Source of the DNA: Sphingobacterium litopenaei
GTDB lineage: Bacteria > Bacteroidota > Bacteroidia > Sphingobacteriales > Sphingobacteriaceae
Assembly: GCF_014692495.1 (NCBI RefSeq)
Contig: NZ_JACOIJ010000016.1
Location: 17,274-81,273 of the forward strand
Reading direction: 5' to 3'
DNA length: 64,000 bases
The translations under genes were made by a program, and so were the position numbers. A model generated the notes under the pieces. The model was not told where the DNA came from, did no database searches, and saw nothing but the letters and a program-made list of their open reading frames with translations. Below are positions 7,970 to 16,970 of the stretch, one piece after another; the stretch's first letter is position 1, and each line of letters begins with the position of its first letter.

Positions 7970-9127
7970 ATGAAAAACATGAAAAAATTATCTATTCTTT
8001 TTACTGTATTAAGTCTCCTCAATTTAGAGGGTAAAGCACAGACATCATCTGACAATGGAATAATGCGATTGGATGAATTTCGCTATCCTAAAAAACGTGA
8101 GATTATTAATATTCCGAATGTAAATGGTCTAACAGTTTTGAAATGTGACTTCCACATGCATACGGTTTTTACAGATGGACATGTATGGCCAAATGTTCGC
8201 GTGCAAGAAGCTTGGAAAGAAGGATTAGATGCCATCTCGTTTACAGAACATGTAGAATACGCCCCTCATTCGGCTGATGTAAAAGTTAGTAATTTAAGAC
8301 CTCATGAGTTAGCTAAGAGCTTAGCTGAGGAGAACAATTTAATTTTGATAAAAGGTACTGAAGTAACACGAAACACGCCTCCAGGACACTTTAACGCACT
8401 ATTTATTCAAGATGATAAAAATCTAATAGCTGATCGCGGGAGTGAGCTTGACGAAAAAGCAATACAAGCTGTGGTAGATCAAAAAGCATTTATTTTTTGG
8501 AATCATCCAGGATGGAAAGCAACACAGATTCAAGGTTCTTATGAATGGATTCCTTTTGTTGAGAAAATGTATCAAGACAAAAACCTACACGGCATAGAAG
8601 TAGTGAATGGCTTTGGATTTCACAAAAAAGCTTTAGATTGGGCATTGGATCGCAACTTGACAGTGATCGGGAATACAGATATTCACAATTTAATCGCACA
8701 CGATTATGACATTGAACGTCAGGGTATTCACAGAACTATGACGCTTGTAATGGCTAAAGACAGATCTGCAGCAGCGATACGTGAGGCATTAGAAAAAGGG
8801 AATACGGTAGCTTGGTCAAGTAATTACCTATTTGGTAAAGAAGAAAATGTACGAAATCTGTTCAATGCATGTGTGAAAATAAGCAGTGCTTATCACGAAA
8901 AAACCAATGCTCAAGGAGTGAAAACCAAATATTATGAACTATCAAATAATAGTGATCTTCATTTTGAATTGCAGCTAAAACAAGGTAATGGAACACAAAA
9001 GGTAATATTATATCCACAATCGACACAAATTATTACTACTTCAGGCGAACAATCAAAATTAACCTATGAAGTGGTTTCTACTTTCATTCGCAGCGATAAA
9101 CATCTAATAGTCGACTTAAGCTTATAA
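7970..9127 (+). CDS. Secreted PHP-domain phosphoesterase
   Basis: A 385-residue exported protein: signal peptide ending near GKAQ (about residue 24), then a PHP-type metal-dependent phosphoesterase domain. Metal-site motifs are in the expected order: DFHMHTVFTDG (about 61-71), FTEHVEY (about 93-99), KGTEVTR with GHFNALF (about 124-140), NHPGW (about 170) and GNTDIHN (about 225). It resembles the periplasmic phosphodiesterases annotated as Sb-PDE type. It is the first gene of an operon with SusC and SusD genes, 10 bp apart at each junction. A role in cutting a phosphoester-containing substrate after or before import is an inference. A TAGATTTG box lies about 25 bp upstream. Confidence 0.8.
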   Translation: MKNMKKLSILFTVLSLLNLEGKAQTSSDNGIMRLDEFRYPKKREIINIPNVNGLTVLKCDFHMHTVFTDGHVWPNVRVQEAWKEGLDAISFTEHVEYAPHSADVKVSNLRPHELAKSLAEENNLILIKGTEVTRNTPPGHFNALFIQDDKNLIADRGSELDEKAIQAVVDQKAFIFWNHPGWKATQIQGSYEWIPFVEKMYQDKNLHGIEVVNGFGFHKKALDWALDRNLTVIGNTDIHNLIAHDYDIERQGIHRTMTLVMAKDRSAAAIREALEKGNTVAWSSNYLFGKEENVRNLFNACVKISSAYHEKTNAQGVKTKYYELSNNSDLHFELQLKQGNGTQKVILYPQSTQIITTSGEQSKLTYEVVSTFIRSDKHLIVDLSL

Positions 9128-9137
9128 TCTTTTCAAT

Positions 9138-12100
9138 ATGAAATTTTACGTACCAATATTCCTATTGGCTGGCATTACTATGTCAAATAATATACTATCA
9201 AGTAACTTACCTCTAAAGATTCAAAGCCCCAATTTCATTTTACAACAGGTCACGGGAAAAGTCGTTGATGAAAATGGAAAACCTATTTCGGCAGCAACAG
9301 TTACTATAAAGGGATCAACATTAAAAACCCAAACAAACCTTCGTGGTGAGTTCACATTTAATAACTCAAATCTATCGGATGTAGTTTTAATTATCTCCTG
9401 CATTGGATATAATAGTACAGAGATTCCATTAAAAGCAAATACAAATGCGCAAATAACCCTAAAACAAGAAAATGGTCTTGAAGAGGTAGTGGTAGTGGGA
9501 TATGGAACACAAAAAAAAGCTAATCTTACAGGAGCTGTATCTCAAATTAGCGCTGAAGTATTAGAAAATAGACCTTCTCCAAGTCTTAGTAGAATGCTTC
9601 AAGGAACCTTACCTAACTTGAATCTGAAAATGGTAGATGGAAGTCCTACACGTGGAGCTACATTTAATGTACGCGGAACGACATCTATCGGCGCTGGAGG
9701 AAGTGCCTTAGTACTAATAGACGGAGTTGAGGGCGATGCAAACAATATCAATCCCAATGACATAGAGACTGTAACGGTATTGAAAGATGCGTCATCAGCA
9801 GCGATTTATGGATCACGAGCAGCGTTTGGTGTAGTACTAATTACAACAAAGAACCCGCAAAAAGGAAGTACTAAAGTTGATTTCAGCTCTAACTATTCCA
9901 TTAACCAACGTACCGTCGAACCAAAATTAATTAGTAATGGCTATGAATGGGCAAAAAATTTCAATGACTCATTTAATGCATGGTACGACTACAAGTCCAC
10001 TCCAATATCAGTAAATAATATTTACCCATTCTCTTTAGAATATTTAGAGGCTCTAAAAAATCATAATGAAAACCCGACAGGAGAACAGGCAATTTTTAAT
10101 CCATCTAAAAATAGGTATGAATACTTCGGTAATACGGATTGGTACAATTTAATTTATAAAGATGCGATGCCAGCAACCGAACAAGCACTAAGTGTATCAG
10201 GAGGAGATGACAAGGCTTCATATTATGTATCAGGAAGATATTATCACCAAGATGGAATATTTAAATATAACCCAGATAAATTCAACAAATACAACCTACG
10301 TGGTAAGGGGGATGTGAAAATCAACCCATGGCTTACAATTCAAAACAACACCGAACTGAGCAGCCACGATTACATTTACCCTATGTTTGCGGATGGTGAT
10401 GGTAATATCTGGAGACAATTTGAACACCAAGGATTTCCAATGGCTGTTACGCATAACCCTGATGGCACATACACACATACAGCTGTTTACACGGGTGTAG
10501 CTTCTTATATGGAAGGTAATAATAAATCGGATTTAAATAACACCTATATACGCAATACAACAGGTTTAATTCTAAAACCTATTTCGGAGCTTACAATAAA
10601 AGGTGACTTTTCTTACGCTAAGACAATTGAAAAGGAAACGCGGACGAATAATTTCATGAACTTCAGTAATGCTCCAAATGAAATGTCTAGATTCGGAAGA
10701 AGTCTTCTTCGTGAGTGGAGCGAAGACACTAAATATATTGCAGGAAACATTACAGCCAACTATGTCAAAAAATTCAACGACATACATGATATCAATGCAT
10801 TAATTGGTTATAATGTGGAGAGCTCAAAAACAAAATTGTTGCGCGCGCAGCGTGATGGTATTTTGGTTGAGAGTAAGCCTGATTTCAATTTAATGGATGG
10901 GCTCAATTATAATATAACAGGTGGTGGTAACGAATGGGCTTATTTGGGCTTATTTTACCGTTTCAATTATGCATATGACAACAAATATTTGCTAGAGTTA
11001 AACGGTCGTTACGACGGTTCCTCCAAATTCCCCTCTCATCAGAGATATGGATTTTTTCCATCTGTATCAGCTGGTTGGGTTTTATCCAATGAACAATTCT
11101 TCGAATCAGCTAAACCAACTTTTAGCAATTTAAAGTTTAGAGCGTCATACGGTTCTTTAGGGAATGGGAATGTCGCTCCTTATAGATATCAAGAACAAAT
11201 GTCTGTAAGTAGAACATCGGTTATTCTGAATGGCGTTCAAGCCAATTATACACGACTTCCCGGTGTTATACCAACTGGTTTAACATGGGAAAGATCAACA
11301 ACATTCAATGTCGGATTAGATATTGGCTTGATGCAAGATGCATTAAATTTCACATTTGATTGGTATAATAGGATGACCTATGATATGTTCACTACAGGGC
11401 AGCCATTACCAAATGTTTTTGGTGCAACTGTACCCTTCGGAAACTACGCTGACTTATCTACCAAAGGATGGGAGTTAACGGCAAATTATACAAATAAATT
11501 TGATGTTGCTGGCAAACCTTTTACTTGGGGAATTAATGGCTCAGTATGGGATAGCAAATCTACAATTGAACGCTTTAATAATCCCAATAAATTACTTAGC
11601 ACACACTATGTAGGGCAAGAAGTTGGTGAAATTTGGGGTTATGAAACATTAGGCTTTTTCACGTCTGATGAAGATGTATTGAATCATGCAAACCAAAGCT
11701 TCATTAAAAACTCAAACAACAATGTATGGCTTGCTGGAGACTTAAAATTTGCAGACCTGAACAACGATGGTGTGATTAACCAAGGGAACAATACCCTTGA
11801 TAATCCAGGTGATCGAAAAATCATCGGCAACAATTCACCACGCTACCAATATGGATTTACATTATCTGGAAATTGGAATGGTATTGGTATTTCTGCATTT
11901 TTCCAAGGTATAGGTAAGCGTGATTGGTATTTTGCTCCTGAGGCAGGTTTATTTTGGGGACCATACAATCGACCATATGGTTACCAACCTGAAACGATGA
12001 TGAACGATTACTGGACAGAAGAAACTCCAAATGCTTATTTCCCAAGATATAGAGGGTATACAGCACTTGGTACAGATAGATCATTAGGCGCACCACAAAC

Positions 12101-12377
12101 CAGATATCTACAGGATGTGTCCTACTTACGTCTTAAAACATTAACAATTGATTATTCACTTCCAAAAGAATGGACATCGAAGATGAAAATAAATCGAGCG
12201 CAAATTTTCGTTTCTGCGCAGAATCTATTTACAGCTTCTGGCTTATTTAAAAACACTGAAAATTTTGACCCAGAGGTAATGGAAGCACCAGTTGGTGAAT
12301 TAACTAATGGCTCTGGTCAAGGGTATGCTTATCCTATGCTTAAAACTACCACTTTAGGATTGAACTTAACATTTTAA
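9138..12377 (+). CDS. SusC/RagA-type TonB-dependent outer-membrane transporter
   Basis: A 1079-residue SusC-like transporter. After a signal peptide comes a carboxypeptidase-regulatory-like domain (about residues 38-115, VTGKVVDENGKPISAATVTIKG) and a TonB-box-like stretch EEVVVVGYGTQKKANLTGAV at about 115-134. A plug domain follows with GATFNVRGTTSIG and ALVLIDGVEGD, then a long beta-barrel ending in an aromatic-terminated strand (LNLTF). It forms the import channel whose lid is the SusD-like protein encoded next. Pairing with a PHP phosphoesterase instead of glycoside hydrolases suggests a non-glycan or phosphorylated substrate, which is not proven. It belongs to the island module between repeat copies 3 and 4. 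Confidence 0.95.
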   Translation: MKFYVPIFLLAGITMSNNILSSNLPLKIQSPNFILQQVTGKVVDENGKPISAATVTIKGSTLKTQTNLRGEFTFNNSNLSDVVLIISCIGYNSTEIPLKANTNAQITLKQENGLEEVVVVGYGTQKKANLTGAVSQISAEVLENRPSPSLSRMLQGTLPNLNLKMVDGSPTRGATFNVRGTTSIGAGGSALVLIDGVEGDANNINPNDIETVTVLKDASSAAIYGSRAAFGVVLITTKNPQKGSTKVDFSSNYSINQRTVEPKLISNGYEWAKNFNDSFNAWYDYKSTPISVNNIYPFSLEYLEALKNHNENPTGEQAIFNPSKNRYEYFGNTDWYNLIYKDAMPATEQALSVSGGDDKASYYVSGRYYHQDGIFKYNPDKFNKYNLRGKGDVKINPWLTIQNNTELSSHDYIYPMFADGDGNIWRQFEHQGFPMAVTHNPDGTYTHTAVYTGVASYMEGNNKSDLNNTYIRNTTGLILKPISELTIKGDFSYAKTIEKETRTNNFMNFSNAPNEMSRFGRSLLREWSEDTKYIAGNITANYVKKFNDIHDINALIGYNVESSKTKLLRAQRDGILVESKPDFNLMDGLNYNITGGGNEWAYLGLFYRFNYAYDNKYLLELNGRYDGSSKFPSHQRYGFFPSVSAGWVLSNEQFFESAKPTFSNLKFRASYGSLGNGNVAPYRYQEQMSVSRTSVILNGVQANYTRLPGVIPTGLTWERSTTFNVGLDIGLMQDALNFTFDWYNRMTYDMFTTGQPLPNVFGATVPFGNYADLSTKGWELTANYTNKFDVAGKPFTWGINGSVWDSKSTIERFNNPNKLLSTHYVGQEVGEIWGYETLGFFTSDEDVLNHANQSFIKNSNNNVWLAGDLKFADLNNDGVINQGNNTLDNPGDRKIIGNNSPRYQYGFTLSGNWNGIGISAFFQGIGKRDWYFAPEAGLFWGPYNRPYGYQPETMMNDYWTEETPNAYFPRYRGYTALGTDRSLGAPQTRYLQDVSYLRLKTLTIDYSLPKEWTSKMKINRAQIFVSAQNLFTASGLFKNTENFDPEVMEAPVGELTNGSGQGYAYPMLKTTTLGLNLTF

Positions 12378-12387
12378 TGGCTACGTT

Positions 12388-14133
12388 ATGAAATTGAGAA
12401 ATATAATATTAATAGTATGCACTAGCATTGGTATGAGTTCTTGTGCTGACTTCCTAGATAAAGAGCCTTTTGACAAATTAGTTCCGACATCGTTCTTTAA
12501 TACAGAAGCTGATTTGTTGTTATATACCAACTCATTCTATCAAGACTTTACTCCTTCTGCATTGAGTATAGTCCAAGCGGATGAGATGGGTGATTTTACC
12601 TCAAAAAATAATTCACCAACATTTATTGCAGGGAATTACTCCTCCGTAGATCAAGGGAAATGGAATTTCACCAATCTTCGTAATGTAAACTACTTTTTGG
12701 AAAAATACAATAACGAAAATATTTCGTTAGAAGCTAGAAACCATTACGCAGGAATTGCACGTTTTTTCCGAGCATATTTTTATTTTACTATGGTAAAAAC
12801 GTATGGAGATGTTCCTTTTTATAGCAAAACCATGGCCACAGACGACCCTGATTTATACAAAGGAAGAGACTCACGCACCTTGGTGATGGATTCTGTATTA
12901 GCAGATCTTGACTTTGCTATTGAGCATATCCGCTCAAAGAAGGATAATTCATCTTCTACAATTACTAAATGGATTGCATTGGGGCTGAAGTCTAGAATCT
13001 GTTTATTCGAAGGAACTTTTCGAAAATACCATACGCAACTCGGTCTAAATTCTTCTGCTGACTTTTGGCTCGAAGAATCTGCGAAAGCTGCTAAAGAAAT
13101 CATTGACGCTGGTCAATACGCATTAAATAATACAGGGAATCCGTCTACCGATTATCGCAATTTATTTATAAGCGAAAATCCAATATCAGCGGAAGTAATG
13201 TGGGCTAATGTGTACAACAATGCATTAAAAAGATGGCACGAAGTAACTTGGAAGTTTAACTCAGCAACATATGGTTCCCGATGGGGCTTAAATAAACAAT
13301 TTGTTAACACATATTTAAACAAGGATGGTTCAAGATTTACAGACAGACCTAACTTTGACGAAGTGCCTTTTGTAGAAGAAATGCAGCAAAGGGATCCAAG
13401 GTTAGCACAAACGATCCGTTCTTTAGGTTATAAAAGATCAGATGGCTCGGCAGCTCCACCGAATTTCGGATATACATTTACGGGATACCATATTTTAAAA
13501 TTCAGTTTGGATGACAAAAGATTAGATGGTGTAACTGAAAGTTACAACTCTGTTTCAATGATGCGATATGCGGAGATTTTACTCAACTATGCAGAAGCTA
13601 AAAGTGAACTTGGCGAGATGAATAGTGAAGTTTGGACACAAACAATCGGAGCTTTACGCATAAGAGCAGGAATTAATTCTCAAGAACCACAAATTGCAGA
13701 TGATTACCTAAAATCAGTATATTTCCCAGAAATATCAGACAAATATCTTCTTGAAGTGCGCCGTGAAAGAGGTGTTGAATTAGTATACGAGGGGTTTCGC
13801 TACGATGATTTATTGAGATGGAGAAAAGGTAAACTTTTGGAAATGGATTGGAAAGGCATCTATGTCCCTGCCCTAAATACAGAAATGGATTTGGATGGAA
13901 ATGGTACACCAGACGTATCTTTTGTTAAATCTATTCCTCCCAAGACAACTCCAAATGTGTCATACGTAGTAATCGACGGCAAGGCATCCATATTATCAAA
14001 TGGCGAATATGGACATATAATATGGCGCGCAGATGAAAATAGAGAATTTACTGACAAAAAATACTTTAGACCTATATCAAATGCTGATATTGTTGACAAT
14101 CCCAACTTAACTCAAAACCCTGGTTGGGAATAA
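12388..14133 (+). CDS. SusD/RagB-family surface lipoprotein
   Basis: A 581-residue SusD-like lipoprotein with signal peptide and lipobox (MSSC at about residues 16-19), followed by the characteristic ADFLDKEPFDKL. The body shows family features: a TPR-like helical region (EARNHYAGIARFFRAYFYFTMVKTYGDVPFY), SMMRYAEILLNYAEAKSELG, and RRERGVELVYEGFRYDDLLRWRKG near the end. It is the substrate-binding lid of the preceding SusC transporter, starting 10 bp after it. An inverted repeat at 14166-14209 probably ends the transcript. No regulator (ECF sigma/anti-sigma or hybrid two-component) lies beside this locus, so control is unknown. Confidence 0.93.
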   Translation: MKLRNIILIVCTSIGMSSCADFLDKEPFDKLVPTSFFNTEADLLLYTNSFYQDFTPSALSIVQADEMGDFTSKNNSPTFIAGNYSSVDQGKWNFTNLRNVNYFLEKYNNENISLEARNHYAGIARFFRAYFYFTMVKTYGDVPFYSKTMATDDPDLYKGRDSRTLVMDSVLADLDFAIEHIRSKKDNSSSTITKWIALGLKSRICLFEGTFRKYHTQLGLNSSADFWLEESAKAAKEIIDAGQYALNNTGNPSTDYRNLFISENPISAEVMWANVYNNALKRWHEVTWKFNSATYGSRWGLNKQFVNTYLNKDGSRFTDRPNFDEVPFVEEMQQRDPRLAQTIRSLGYKRSDGSAAPPNFGYTFTGYHILKFSLDDKRLDGVTESYNSVSMMRYAEILLNYAEAKSELGEMNSEVWTQTIGALRIRAGINSQEPQIADDYLKSVYFPEISDKYLLEVRRERGVELVYEGFRYDDLLRWRKGKLLEMDWKGIYVPALNTEMDLDGNGTPDVSFVKSIPPKTTPNVSYVVIDGKASILSNGEYGHIIWRADENREFTDKKYFRPISNADIVDNPNLTQNPGWE

Positions 14134-14165
14134 TAAAATTATATTTTATTTAAATTAATAGGAAA

Positions 14166-14209
14166 CATTAACTAAAAGCAGATTAAAATCAACCTGCTTT
14201 TAGTTAATG
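14166..14209 (+). terminator. Inverted repeat after the susD-like gene
   Basis: Perfect 16-bp stem (CATTAACTAAAAGCAG and its complement) around a 12-nt loop, 33 bp after the stop. No long T-run follows, so termination strength is uncertain. Confidence 0.65.
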
Positions 14210-14378
14210 TAATAGTTGAATTATCTGATAAACTCAATATCTGCTATCTATAAATTGGATCAAAAATCACTTTCACTAATTATATATCTTAGCCAAACCT
14301 AGATTAATAAGATTTATAAACATATTCGTCTTATACAAAAAATAGTATCAATCAATTGTTACAATTAAGAATTTATTT

Positions 14379-14536
14379 GTGCAGTCGGCTAGTCTCGCAG
14401 TTGGCTTATTTTCAAACTTTCTATAAAGATTTATAATCCAATTGTCAAAAAGTAACTAAAAATCAATGTTTACTATCTGTTACTTTTAAAACATAACTGC
14501 TTGATATTTTGTTTAATTAAACATTCTGGGTGCCCG
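14379..14536. repeat. Island repeat, copy 4 (long form)
   Basis: Aligns with copy 2 over its whole length: degenerate 8-bp TAGTY-type units (14379-14410), TTCAAACTTTCTATAAAG, TTATAATCCAATTGTC, a weak TAAA/TTTA hairpin (14457-14472), TGTTACTTTT and the core ATTCTGGGTGCCCG ending at 14536. The usual CTCAG is replaced by TTTTGGG, where an adjoining terminator begins. Confidence 0.85.
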
Positions 14537-14545
14537 TTTTGGGTT

Positions 14546-14579
14546 AAAAAAGCAAACCCAAAGCCTAGGCTTTGGGTTT
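14546..14579 (-). terminator. Leftward terminator beside repeat copy 4
   Basis: A 26-bp perfect palindrome (14554-14579, centred on CCTAGG), read on the minus strand, is followed by GCTTTTTT. It would end transcripts from the broken Abi_2 gene just before repeat copy 4. Confidence 0.8.
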
Positions 14580-14637
14580 TAATTTCTTATTTTTACGTGC
14601 TGCTTTAAAAGCATATTATGTCTAAAGGGGCACAAAT
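14546..14637 (-). ncRNA. Possible short transcript between Abi_2 remnant and repeat 4
   Basis: Two TAnnTTTG boxes lie back to back on the minus strand (TATATTTG 14651-14644, TACATTTG 14640-14633); the first has a TTG 20 bp upstream. About 90 nt later comes the terminator at 14579-14546. A short RNA, or an 11-codon peptide starting at ATG 14614, could be made. This is only a suggestion from promoter and terminator spacing. Confidence 0.25.
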
Positions 14638-14658
14638 GTACTACAAATATAGATAAAA

Positions 14659-15537
14659 TTATAAATCAAAACAAATGTGAGAATTAATTATTTTTGATAC
14701 AAAAGGGCTATTGTTAGCCTCAGTAAAAATCTTTTTTAAAGATGCTTCTAATTCATCAGTTCTATTTTGAGAAACTTTACTCAAAATAAAAAGGATTAGC
14801 CTAAACGAGGCATTGAGATTAGTTTGATTTCTTGTCTTCAATTTGAACTTTTTGCACGGTATTTTTTTTATACCTAAAGGCTGATTGAAATCAAATAATA
14901 CTGCACTGTGGGAACAAATATTTCTAATATTTATTATAGATGAAATATGATTCTCAAATACACTTACATCCTTAATACCGTATTTTACGGCAATTTCGCT
15001 TTTCAATGTTTGATCTTTTAAATTTTTATACAGCGAAAAAATTTGACCAAATGTAAAAAACTCTAGTGTTTTCCATGCAGGCGCATATTTGTCATTTATA
15101 TATTTCTGATGGTGTCTTTTTATAGGTGTATTATACTTTTTAAAACTATAATTATAGATATCATCCAATTTATCTAAAAATCCTCTGTCTACTAATTTTG
15201 GATCAATAAACCATGTGGGCGAAGAGTGGTGTTTGTTTGAGGCGTAATAAACTATTTGGGTTCTAAAATGAACTTCAATTCTATATAAATATTTCGATAG
15301 TAAATTTCTTAAATCAACATCCAAATAATATAATTCAATTACACTACTTAGCGAAGTGTTTGGTTCAAAATTATGGTTTTTATCGATTTCAAAATAATGC
15401 TAATAGAAACCCAATCGGTAGTATCCAATATCAAGTAAATATTCTTTTATTTTTTCGATTTGGTCATCAGGGATTGACATCCCTCGGCTTCTTAAGAGAG
15501 TAATTTGTTCATCAATAGTTGTTGCTTTATTTCCCAT
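14659..15537 (-). pseudogene. Abi_2 (AbiD/AbiF-like) gene with in-frame amber codon
   Basis: The frame from ATG 15537 to the stop at 14659 is 293 codons, the usual size of Abi_2 family abortive-infection proteins. Its N-terminus reads TIDEQITLLRSRGM...IGYYRLGFY, typical of the family. Codon 46 (15402-15400) is TAG, after which the frame continues normally with HYFEIDKN and the family's central segment RNLLSKYLYRIEVHFRTQIVYY. Family members usually have tryptophan or another aromatic just after the RL-FY motif, so a TGG-to-TAG change is the simplest explanation. Translation from an internal ATG at 15324 would give 221 residues lacking the conserved N-terminus. It probably represents decayed phage-defence cargo. 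Confidence 0.75.
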
Positions 15538-15630
15538 AATTTAAGTTCAATTGTAAAAATAAGAATTATTTGTTTTTATTAAAACTATTGAACTAGCCAC
15601 TATATATGTATATGAGAAATTTTTAAATTT

Positions 15631-15760
15631 GTTAGTTGTACAACTCTCTTTATAATCCAATTGTCAAATAACACAGAAAATTCAATGTTTTCTAATTGTT
15701 ATTTTAAAATTATAACTATCTGATTTTTAACTCTATTGCACATTCTGGGTGCCCCGCTCA
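15631..15760. repeat. Island repeat, copy 5
   Basis: TTTATAATCCAATTGTC, hairpin GAAAA (15676-15680) with TTTTC (15688-15692), TTGTTATTTTAAAA and the core ATTCTGGGTGCCCCG with one inserted C, then CTCAA. It lies between the Abi_2 remnant and the broken TlpA-like gene. Confidence 0.82.
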
Positions 15761-15849
15761 ATTTGTTACTACGCAAAGGTAAATGTTGAGATTTAATATT
15801 TCTATTTCTTCGCATTTTATTATATTCAATTAATGTTAAACTATTTATT

Positions 15850-16965
15850 ATGAGGGTTATTGTGTTTTTCATGGCTATACTGCCGTATTTTTGTGGTGCG
15901 CAAATAAAAATTTCTATTCAATGAGACATCGAAGAGCTTAAAAGTCATCATAAAGTATATTTAATCTCTCCTAACATTAATGATTCCACTACCGTGGAAG
16001 ACGGTAAATTCAAGTTCGTTGGAACGGTAGATCGACCTACTCTTGTTACTTTAGGTTTTTTTGATACGACTATTAATAATTCATTAGCACCTCCAAGATT
16101 ACTTAGTTTCCGACAATTATATTTATCTACATCAAGAATTTCAATAAAGGGAGGAACTTTAAATAATGCTATCATAGAAGCAGATAAACTAAATTCTATT
16201 TACTCTAAATATTGGTTTGAATCGGATAGTTTAAGAACGTTGGCAGCTCAAAGGGATAAGGAATATTTTGACAAAATAGTGAAAGGCATTTTGACGGATG
16301 ATGAAGCACTTGAACATCAAGAACAATTTCAGAATTTCATAAAAAAGCATGAAGCTTTTGATATAAACTTTTTGGAGAATAATGATTTAACGCAGTTTTC
16401 TGATGATTTAATAGATAGATATTTAAATCAATACAATGTTATTAAGTTTAAAAAGCTTTACGAGATTATTCCAGATAATTCTATTGATACAGATCAAGAT
16501 TCAAGGATTAAATCCAAAATCAGTCGATTTGAGAAATTAGCCTATGGAGCTATAGCTCCCAATTTCACACTGCTTGATACTTTGGGAAGGGAAGTTTCTT
16601 TAGAACAATTTAGAGGCAAGATTATTTTACTTGAGTTTTGGGCATCATGGTGCATTCCGTGTCGTAAGGAAAATCCTATTTATTTGGATATCTATAAAAA
16701 ATATAAAGGTAAAAACTTTGAAATTCTAGCAATATCATTTAATAAAGACAATGAGAAAGCAGAATGGTTGAAAGCCATTCGAGATGACAAAACTCAAGAA
16801 TGGGTACACTTGTCTGATTTGAAAGGATATCAATCTCCAATATATAAATTGTATGAAATTGGAGGTTTGCCGCACAGCTATTTACTTGATGCTAATGGTG
16901 TTATCGTAGGTCACAATCTAAAAGGAAAGGATTTGGAAGATAAGCTAATGCTATTACAAAATTAG
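15850..16965 (+). pseudogene. TlpA-like thioredoxin gene with in-frame TGA
   Basis: The frame from ATG 15850 to 16965 is 372 codons, nearly the same as the intact paralogue at 37642-38763 (373 residues). It begins with a signal peptide ending CGAQ, but codon 25 (15922-15924) is TGA; the frame continues with DIEELKSHHKVYLISPN, a DUF4369-like N-terminal domain. The C-terminal thioredoxin domain is complete, with WASWCIPCRKENP carrying the CxxC pair and GGLPHSYLLD as cis-proline region. An internal start would give a protein without signal peptide, which could not reach the periplasm. This is most simply a pseudogene caused by one substitution; a sequencing error is possible. Confidence 0.75.
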
Positions 16966-16970
16966 CCTGC

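Noticed and set aside
1089..15720. A 14-codon reading frame on the minus strand of each full repeat, starting at the ATG in CCCAGAATG and ending at a conserved TAA
   Set aside because: Copies 1, 2 and 5 are open, but copies 3 and 4 have a stop at codon 4 and copy 4 a further one. The conserved ends are explained by nucleotide conservation of the repeat, so a conserved peptide is not supported.
1021..15760. Interpretation of the repeats as classical integron attC sites
   Set aside because: The RYYYAAC/GTTRRRY boxes and long imperfect palindrome of attC are not visible, and no integrase gene is in the window. Only the array-like layout is similar.
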